Assembly: GCA_037693485.1 (NCBI GenBank)
Contig: CM075353.1
Span: forward strand, 107,218,501-107,282,500
DNA: 64,000 nucleotides
Origin: Kitagawia praeruptora
Lineage: Eukaryota > Streptophyta > Magnoliopsida > Apiales > Apiaceae
Direction of reading: 5' to 3'
Shown here in pieces: positions 55,741 to 64,000 of this stretch (position 1 is its first letter; each line of letters begins with the position of its first letter). The notes beneath the pieces are model-generated. The model did no database searches. It worked only from the letters and a program-made list of their open reading frames with translations, and was not told the origin of the DNA. A program made the position numbers and the translations under genes.

Positions 55741-57500
55741 CCATTTTAAAATTTGATCCCGTAAAAAAATTGGTGAAAAAGAAAAAAATATATATTCGGT
55801 CCACCTTGACTTCCCGTCACGCAGTGCACCCGTGACTCGAAGTCACGGTAGCATGTGTTTTATTATTAGAAAGGTGGCATTAAGAAAACTTGCCATGAGA
55901 CCACGTGTCAAGCAAATACTACTTCTTTATTATTAAATAATAGAAAAGGAGATGAGAGAGACTCTTAATATTGAGAAGGTTGAAACCACTCTTAAGTTTT
56001 TGAGGAGCATTTAGGAAGATGTTGGAATTGATTTTTACATTAATTTTGTTATAATTTGACTTAAGGGCGAGGATAAGGAATTGTCTTACCCGACAACTTC
56101 GACACTCTTCCGGAACACAATGGAGAAGATATTGTGCCAATTTGGCAAGTTTTTTTACGAACTTATAAGTTACTTATTTCGGAAAACAATTCGTATTTAC
56201 ATACTTTTTTTAGGGAAAAATGTGTATTGGAAGTTCAATATTCGTTATCTTGCAAAAAATATACATATTTTCTAAGTTTTTCCAGAATAAGTAACTTATT
56301 TATGAAAAATTAAGATTTCCCAAACGGGTCCATTATTAGTTTTACTTTAATTTTTATTTTATCAAGAGTTTTACTTTAAATTTAACAAAGCCTCTCAACA
56401 ATATTTCTTTCCGATTATCCCTACCCAACGACAAAGTACCCATCATGCACCTATCTTAACCACATATCCCTAAGATAATATATTTTACGTTTCTCTAATG
56501 ATTTGTATAAAACTTAATTGGATACACGATTTTAAGATTGTTATCTACTTATCTTCATTTGACTATGCACATATAAAAATAAAATCAAGCAAAACTTTTG
56601 GGATTGTATAAAAAAAATTTAATTTTAAATAAAAATATAGAAACAAAACTTGATAAATGATACTGAAATTTTTAAATAAACGAATTTTAGATATTCAATC
56701 TATAGATACTAATATACTAACATGTTATGGACTATTTTCTTATTCAAAATAATTATATTGTGTTCTTGAATTTTAAAACTTTTGGAATATTTAATTTAAA
56801 TTTTAAAAATATATTGAAATATGAAGATATTCAATAAAAATTATAAATTCTATGATAATCTTATATATTCAATTAGTAATTTAAAAAAAATTAATGCATT
56901 TATTCCATGTGTTAAAAGTAATATAGTAGGAGACATTCAATATAAATATTAAAAAAAAACTCTCGATAGTAATTATCGATCCAAATGAACTATCACTAAA
57001 TTTTTTTTTTTATACATACATTGAAAATATAATAAACTTACAAAAGCAAAAATACAAGTTACATGTATGAATTAAGAATGTAACAAAAAATACTAATATG
57101 TATACATGCTTTGATTCGATTTGATCTGATAACTTATAATCGGATATAGATTTAAATATAACATTTTTGTTCCAAAAAAAGTCCAATTCGATAAGAATTC
57201 CATATATGAATTTTACATGATCCGATTTGTTAATAACCCTTTCCGAATAAATATAATCATATTATATTTTTTATTATATATACAATATTAATATAATTAG
57301 CAAATAATAAATTCATCTAATATTAAAAATTCGCATATTTTGTAATTTAACTTTAAAATATAAATTACATGTTTAACGAATACGTAATTGTTGTATTGCA
57401 TAAAGTAGGATTTATGTTTTTAATTGAATTATTTTAATGCTCAAAAAGTTCAGATATTGATAATTCAAATTTTCTTTTATTACATATTAAGATTGATGGA
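55741..57500. other. A/T-rich upstream region of CAD-like copy 3
   Basis: Matches 32900-34689. It contains the stem-loop at 55802-55849. No gene was recognised. Confidence 0.5.
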
Positions 57501-57635
57501 ACGGGTGATGGTGTAGCTCATGTGCTAAATGAGGACTATGCCCTCGATTCTCCCCTATCATACTTAGCAACTGAAATCTTTTTTGCATGTATCAGAACAG
57601 ATACTAAAATAATAGAATCACTGTGGCAAAAAAAA
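57501..57635 (+). mobile_element. tRNA-derived SINE in the CAD-like copy 3 promoter
   Basis: The same insertion as at 34690, flanked by clear AAGATTGATGGA copies at 57489-57500 and 57636-57647. Part of the B-box side has since been deleted (tgccctcgattctcc). Confidence 0.8.
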
Positions 57636-57647
57636 AAGATTGATGGA

Positions 57648-58258
57648 TATTTATTTTTGATTTTTAATCTTTTACGCTTCTTGTATTGGAATGTTAACTC
57701 TTCTTGTATTGGAATGTTAACTCATACGTCTTAAAAGAAATTGTTTCAACATTCTAGATTTTAATATTAGTATAAATTTTAATTTTATAAAAATATTAAT
57801 TGAATTGTATACCATGATCCTAATTAAACGAATATTGATTCGTTTTCAAAAAATGTAATATTTAATCTAATTAAATCCGATCTAAAAATTTAATGAATTT
57901 GGATAAAAATTTAGATGAATTCTATCCTAATCCTTAAATGAATTTAAATAAGAAAGTAGGTTGGTCCTATTTAGTTGCTTTTTATATTACACGGATTATA
58001 AGTTAAGTTAGCATAAATTATATGTCTTTCAATTTTTAAATTGTAAAACAGCCAAAAAAATTTTCCTATATGGCTATATAAGATCCAAAAAATCAGAAAA
58101 TAAAATGAATTTGATAAAAATTTAAACTGATCCTATCCATCCTATCCAAACTCATCCATGCACAAGAATTCTATAGTTGCTGTTTGTGATTTGTCTCTAT
58201 CCTCAGCAGCATCACATCGAAGTTATCGAAGTTTCTACTACCCCATCAGTTGCATCAC
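57648..58258 (+). promoter_or_regulatory. Upstream promoter region of CAD-like copy 3
   Basis: Homologous to each palindrome arm in unit 1 and to 34842-35430. It has a small tandem duplication (cttcttgtattggaatgttaactc, twice near 57675-57725). No individual control site can be named with confidence. Confidence 0.5.
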
Positions 58259-58266
58259 TATATAAA
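58259..58266 (+). promoter_or_regulatory. TATA box of CAD-like copy 3
   Basis: TATATAAA, 84 bases before the start codon, followed by a pyrimidine-rich leader (cccagcccctctcttcttctc). Confidence 0.75.
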
Positions 58267-58349
58267 CCCACCCAGCCCCTCTCTTCTTCTCATCACAAAT
58301 ACTCGCATCTCTTATTATTCATTTTGCAATCTCGAATTTTTATTTGGAA

Positions 58350-60102
58350 ATGGGCAATCTTTCTGTGGATATGGGGAATTTAGCCGAAACTGAGCACCCT
58401 GTCATGGATTTTGGCATGGCCGCCAGGGACACTACTGGAGTTCTTTCTCCATTCAAGTTTTCAAGAAGGTATAATTTTTGTTCTTGATCACCGATCACGA
58501 AATTACAATTTACATTCGCGGTAGTAGATATCACTAGTTTTTATAGAACAAAAGTTGCCGGATAGGTTAGTTTATATTTATGCGAACTAGTATATATAAT
58601 GTATCTTGATTATAACGTAAAAATTTTGTTACGAATGGTGCAGGGCAACAGGTGCTAAGGATGTGAGGTTCAAAGTTTTGTACTGCGGGGTGTGTCATTC
58701 AGATCTTCACATGATCAAAAATGAATGGGGCATCACTAATTATCCTGTCCTCCCTGGGTATGTCCCTGTCCTTTCTATGTTCATAATTACATACCCCTGT
58801 CCTTTCTATGTTCATAATTACATACCTCTTTCTATTGACATGTTTTTTTTTGCTAAATCTTTCAAAACACATGTTTCGTTCTATTAGGAATGATCGTATA
58901 TTTATTATCTGATTGGTTGAATGTGAATATTTTTTTAATTTTTTTAGCATATTTCGAGGATGTTTTCATATTTCTAAATTTCTTTAAACAACATAGATGT
59001 GTTTGAATATCTTTAATATTTTTGACACAGGCACGAAATTGTTGGTGTGGTAACTGAAGTTGGGAACAAAGTGGAAAAAGTCAAGGTTGGAGATAAGGTT
59101 GGAGTAGGGGTCATAGTTGGATCTTGTCGTTCGTGCGATAGTTGCAAGGACGATATGGAGAATCACTGTGCAAAGCATGTCGATACTTATAGTGCTCCGT
59201 ATTTTGACGGAACCATGACACACGGAGGGTATTCCGAGTCTATGGTTGCGGATGAGCATTTTATTCTACGTTGGCCAGAGAATTTGCCAATGGATTCTGG
59301 TGCTCCTCTATTGTGTGCCGGGACAACAACTTATAGCCCCCTGAAATACTTTGGACTCGACAAGCCTAGTACTAAGCTTGCTGTTGTAGGCTTAGGCGGG
59401 CTTGGCCATGTAGCTGTTAAGTTGGCAAAAGCTTTTGGTGCACATGTTACAGTTATAGATATTGTGGAAGAGAAAAAGGAGGAAGCACTGGAAAAACTCG
59501 GTGCTGATTCCTTTATGTTAAGTAATGACTCGAAACAAATGCAGGTGTGTACTAAGACTTAAAATTAGCATTCGAGTCTATATTTGTGTTAAATTTGTTT
59601 CAGAGTTTTGATTACTAATTATCATTCCTGGAATATATTCATCTAGGCCGCAATGAGCTCACTTGACGGTATTATTGATACTGTACCTGCCAATCACCCT
59701 CTTGCTCCATTGCTTGGGCTATTAAAGCCTAATGGAAAGCTTGTCCTGCTTGGTATACCTGTAAAGCCTCATCAGCTGCCGGTGTTCCCTTTGATTAACG
59801 GTGAGCATTTTACCTAGCTATTTTACTCATCAATAAGTTTAACAAATTTTTTAGAAATATCATTTTGTTATATACTAAATTGTGAGCCGCATTTGACAGG
59901 GAGAAAGATTATTGCTGGCAGTAATATTGGTGGATTGAAGGAAACACAAGAAATGCTAGATTTTGCAGCGAAGCACAACATAACAGCTGATGTTGAAGTT
60001 ATTTCTATGGATTATGTGAACACCGCTATTGAGAGACTTGAGAGGGCTGATGTTCGATACAGATTTGTCATCGACGTTGCAAACACGTTCAAGACCAAGT
60101 GA
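58350..60102 (+). CDS. CAD/mannitol-dehydrogenase-like alcohol dehydrogenase, copy 3 (intact)
   Basis: Exons 58350-58468, 58644-58757, 59031-59544, 59647-59800 and 59900-60102; all introns are GT-AG. Joined, they give 367 codons, normal for the family. This is a zinc-dependent medium-chain dehydrogenase that interconverts alcohols and aldehydes, probably cytosolic (no signal peptide). Catalytic zinc ligands: C57 (CGVCHSDLH), H79/E80 (PGHE), C173 (LLCAG). Structural zinc: C110, C113, C116, C124. Nucleotide fold GLGGLG at 198-203; the acidic VTVID end (D221) hints at NAD(H) preference. The sequence recalls celery mannitol dehydrogenase/ELI3 rather than lignin CAD, but the substrate is unproven. 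A second in-frame ATG (codon 8) is an alternative start. Confidence 0.9.
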
Positions 60103-60400
60103 AGTGTTTGGGGGGAGTTTATCGTTGTTTTGAATACATGTTCTTGTGTTGGTTGTTTATTATGTTTACAGACACCGGGTCTTTGAGACTCGGATTATAT
60201 CCCTGAAATCCTGTAAACAGTTTCCGCAAATGTTTTCAATATTCAAATTTAAATTCACCTCATGAACAAAGCAAGCTACGTTCATCAGCACTATATCTGT
60301 TTTATATATTTATGTTTTGTCCCACTCAGTTTTTATAATTTGTGAATTTGTTTCTAAATTTTAAAATCAATAAAATTATAAAATTTTAATCGTGATGCTG
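60103..60400. other. 3' flank of CAD-like copy 3
   Basis: Homologous to the flanks of copies 1 and 2. No canonical AATAAA close to the stop; 'aaaatcaataaaatt' near 60362 is the nearest candidate polyadenylation signal. Confidence 0.45.
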
Positions 60401-63400
60401 TTTTTTTTAAGGATATTTTAGCAATTGTGTCTATTTTCTTCTATTGTGGTCAGGGCTACCATTTCCAGCAATGTTAAGTTTAGCACTTTTGACATCGCCT
60501 TCTTGTAACCACTTTTGACATTATAAATCCCATTATTCGTGCAAACCTATATGATAACATCATCGTTGTCCATGGAGCCTACTGTGATGACTAAAATTCT
60601 TTTGACATCCCTCGGATCAAAAAGTCGATGCTAAAACTTAATATTCCAATTGCCATTAGGTTCCCAGAGATCTGCCACACACACATCATTAGGGATAAAA
60701 GTATCATTAGAAAAGCTGATACCATCTTTTCCAAACATCTAATAGTCATTATTAATTAGAATTCAATCTCCTGAACCAACTCTCCATCTACTCCCTTTTA
60801 TGTCAAATTCCGTAAATTCTGACTTCTGAGTTGAGTTAAGAACCTAAGCTGTTGGATTTGCTCTAACCCATCCTTGCTCCCCCACCAGAAATTAGCAATC
60901 ATTTTATAAATAGTAGACGCAATGAAAGATTTACGAAATCTAAAACAAGACATAGCATAACTGGGGATAGCTTGAACAACAGTTTTAATAAGAATTTATT
61001 TTCCAGAACTAGAAAGCAAGTTCCCATTCAACCCTTTCAGCTTTGTCTAAACTCTTTCTTCTATGACGTTAAAAAGTTCTGTTTTCCTCCTACCTGAGCT
61101 CGATGGAAGCCCAAGATACCTTTCATGGAAGTCTACAACTCTCACAGTAAACACACTTTGAAACAACCTTTTATCTTCAATCCTCACATTTTTACAAAAG
61201 CAGATTTCGGATTTCTGAAAATTAATCCTTTGACCTGACACCCTCTCATAGCTATTTAAAATAATTAAAGTAACCATAGTCCATACACTTTTTAAATTAG
61301 AACAACAGAAAAAAGGCTATCATCGACAAAAAATAAGTGAGAAACTGTTAAAGAATCATTACCAAATTTTAGCCCAGAAATATTGGTACACCTCTCCACT
61401 TGCATGAGTTGGCATGACAGTCCCTCTGCACAGAATAATGAAAGGAATGGTGAGAGCGGATCTCCTTGTCTTAACCTCTCTCGGGCACAATGTTTCCTCT
61501 CACCGTCCCAATAATCAAAATAGCAAAAGAGGCTAAGCAGACACTTTTTTTATCTTTTTTATCCGAGTTTCGGCATATTTTAGTTTCTTCATCACCTCGA
61601 ACACAAAATTCCATTCCACCAGATCACAAACTTTGGACATATCGAGCTTCAAAGATAACTTGTTTCAGTTTTCAAACCTATCTTTCTTCATTGTAATCAA
61701 CCCTACCAATCCCACCATTAAATTATCACGAATTTGTCGATCCTCCACAAAAGCCCCTTGAGTGTCTGCAATTGCAATCCGCATCGTACCCTTAAGCCTA
61801 TTAGTCAAACACTTTGCCACCACCTTACAAACCACATTACACAAACTTATAGGTCTGTACCGAGACACCACTTCGGGATTTTTAGTCTTTGGAATGAGAG
61901 CAATTATTGTTTTATTAATCTCCGTCAAATCTTTATCTCCATTCAGCACTGCCAAAAACATATGCTAATAATCTGTTCTTCAACATGCGGAAAAATTAAA
62001 CTTCTGATAAAAATATCTCGAAAATCCTTCCCTTCCCGGAGCCTTTGAAGGGTTCATATCCTTTAGCGCATGATACACCTCAACCTCATCAAACCTCCTA
62101 TTCAGACCTTCATTCATCTCCGTAGTTATTTTGTAATTCATAGGCTTTATAAATTTGGGAATATCATCCTTGGAAGGATTAGTAGTAGAAAAGACGTTAA
62201 GAAAATAATCAAAAAAACACTCTTTCTACTACCCTCATGTCGGTTTGCAAGCCCCATTGCTATCTTTTATTCCTTTGATCTCAATTTTATCCATTCTTGT
62301 TGTAGCCTTTCTGCGAAAATATCTAGTATTTTTATCCCCCTCCACTAAACAAGTCACCATGCCTCTTTGTTTCCAGAATGTTTCTTCTTTAAGTAACACC
62401 AGATTCAGTTTTCTTTCTCCCTCTCTTAACATTGTCCAGTTCTACATCCTAATTGAGTTGGACACAGATCAAATTTTATTTTTCGTTTCCTTAATTTCAA
62501 CAATCATCATTTTCTTCATCTTCTTTGCCCACCTGCATGACAAGAGCTTAACCACACCTTGACAGATTATTAACAACATATTTAACCTTATCTTCACCAA
62601 TTTTCTTAAATTAACACTCAGAAACTATCTTAGAACATTCATCGTGATCAGCCCAGCCTTCCTCATAACAGTATCTCGATTTTCTTCTCCCATTTTCACA
62701 CACTCTGCCCCCAGCACATCCGGTAAACTCTAAAAGAATGGGGCAGTGATCTGAACCCCAAAACCTGATATGTTTTTCCACAGCTACAAGAAATATGTTG
62801 CTCCACTCCTCATTGTAGAAGCTTTTATTTAATCTCTCAAGTACAAGGCTCCCCCGACACTTTTTACTCCACGTAAACATACAATTCTTTCCACCCTAAG
62901 CTCCTTAATTTTGCAATCATCTACCAACTCTATAAAGTTTTCCATGAGATACTGAGGTCGCAAACCACCTCCATAGTTCTCCTCGTCTCGAAGCAGCTCA
63001 TTAAAATCACCATCGCACATTTCTATCACCCAATCGAGTCAACATCTCTTTTCGTAGAGTTTGTTGTAGTCTCTTCACTAAGATTATTATCAACCCCCTC
63101 TCAAAGATCTCGTTGTGTCTTCTGATAAATATTGCCTCCTACCCCAAAATCCCTTTTTTTCAAATTCTGATCAATAGCTAGGGTTTTAGCTCCCCCGAAC
63201 GTTTTCTCTAACAAGTATGTTAGAATATAATATAAGATCCATAAAAGACCTTCCTCTAACACCATAAGTTTTAGATTAGTTGATTACTTAACTTGGTATC
63301 AGAGCTAGGCACGTAGAGGTCCGAGGTTCGATTCGCCCATGATCCACTCTCGACCCAAAAATGGGAAATGGGCTTTCGAGTAAGGGGGAATGTTAGAATA

Positions 63401-63851
63401 TAATATAAGATCCATATAAGGCTTCCTCTAACACCTTAAGATTTTAGATGCCACATCAGTAGTTTCATTCGAACTGTACACCTGATCTCCATAGTCTTTC
63501 CCAATTTCAATTCTTTTAGGCACAGGATCTTTTCCCACCTTGAGAGCGTGTCCACCCTGAACTTCATTTCCTACATTTTGTAATATTCCCATGCTTGACT
63601 GCTCATTTTCCCTCACACTACTTCTCATAATTGAACTATTAGAACTTCCATATTTTCCCAAGTTTCCGACAACTTCAACTTGGACCTCCGTATAAGCCCC
63701 TGAACTGGTAGTTCTATCAAAACCTTGAAAATAGACTTGTACATAATTTTCAATCTTCATCCACATTCCCCACGCGGGGACTTCTCTTCAATTAATTTTC
63801 GCTACCGTAGCTTGTTCATGACACTCCTTCATACTGCAATCAGGTTTGCCA
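60401..63851 (-). pseudogene. Decayed L1-like LINE, copy in unit 3
   Basis: Same order as the other copies: ORF1 remnant (63428-63766), endonuclease pieces (62611-63029), reverse transcriptase pieces (62235-62432, 61665-61961, and about 61047-61560 with FVDDSLF and GQRINFQKS). The piece at 61665-61961 is the longest uninterrupted one of the three copies (RYRPISLCN through DTQGAFVEDRQIRDNLMV). Many disabling changes are shared with units 1 and 2. Confidence 0.85.
63218..63450 (+). mobile_element. TRIM-like element, unit 3 copy
   Basis: Terminal repeats begin TGTTAGAATATAATATA at 63218 and 63391. The primer-binding motif TGGTATCAGAGC is at 63294-63305 and the purine tract taaggggga just before 63391. 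A B-box-like GAGGTTCGATTC lies between. This is the cleanest of the three copies. Confidence 0.68.
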
Positions 63852-63860
63852 CAATTGGAT

Positions 63861-64000
63861 AAAAGGCCCCAATATCACAATTTTAAAGTAAATGTTCCAA
63901 AATGTCACAACTCAGAAACATGGTCCCAAATATCACACTAAAACATAAGATCATTTAGGGTTTTTGAGATTTTTTTTATAACGCTATATTGTGTAGCGTT
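63861..64000. mobile_element. Mutator-like element, unit 3 copy, cut by the window end
   Basis: Follows CAATTGGAT (63852-63860) and matches 31466 onward and 54954 onward up to the last base. Confidence 0.65.

Larger units (their letters stand above)
55741..64000 (+). repeat. Tandem unit 3 (CAD-like copy 3 plus LINE), incomplete
   Basis: Homologous to unit 2 without its two LTR insertions. The window ends inside the Mutator-like element, roughly 0.6 kb before the expected end of the unit, so whether a fourth unit follows cannot be seen. Confidence 0.88.

Overview
The window is eukaryotic nuclear DNA from a flowering plant. Coding sequence is split by GT-AG introns, the DNA is A/T-rich, and most of it is plant transposable elements: SIRE-type Copia, Athila-type Gypsy, L1-like LINE, Helitron, hAT, Mutator-like, SINE and TRIM-like elements. 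The only host gene with an apparently complete reading frame encodes a cinnamyl-alcohol-dehydrogenase-like protein. It resembles, from memory, the ELI3/mannitol dehydrogenase type well known from celery and parsley, so a eudicot and plausibly the Apiaceae is suggested. The species cannot be fixed from this sequence.

Layout. 1-9.1 kb: decayed gene fragments, mainly on the minus strand (RPA1-like, CCT8/TCP-1 theta-like, unrecognised exons), broken up by tRNA-like repeats, a Helitron, a GC-rich hAT-type element and a small MITE. 9.1-10.85 kb: degenerate A/T-rich tandem repeats. 10.86-18.55 kb: a rearranged Athila-type Gypsy element, made of a solo LTR, a duplicated piece of flanking WAV3-like RING pseudogene, a pol-less internal domain with a broken gag, and a second LTR. 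18.55-22.5 kb: the longer WAV3-like pseudogene and an importin-11-like exon. 22.5-24.2 kb: a near-perfect palindrome of about 850 bp per arm, made of the CAD-like promoter and first codons.

From 23.4 kb to the window end there are three direct tandem copies of one CAD-plus-LINE unit. Without later insertions the unit is about 8.8 kb. Unit 1 (23.4-32.9 kb) has a CAD-like gene whose exon 1-exon 2 region is replaced by transposon debris. Unit 2 (32.9-55.7 kb) has a CAD-like gene lacking its start and one structural zinc cysteine. Its second intron is swollen to 14.3 kb by two antisense LTR elements: a 1.5-kb non-autonomous one and a 12.46-kb Copia element. Unit 3 (55.7 kb to the end) has the CAD-like gene that looks intact (five exons, 367 codons). 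Each unit carries the same decayed minus-strand LINE downstream, itself invaded by a TRIM-like element and a Mutator-like element.

The 12.46-kb Copia element (37608-50068) is the most striking single object. Its 509-bp LTRs look identical, it has a 5-bp target duplication, and it carries intact gag (745 aa), pol (1110 aa) and an extra 1223-aa ORF downstream of pol. Two related octamers recur through its LTR, spacer and coding parts. It appears young and potentially autonomous. All boundaries were read by eye. Family names come from motif recognition, not from any search.
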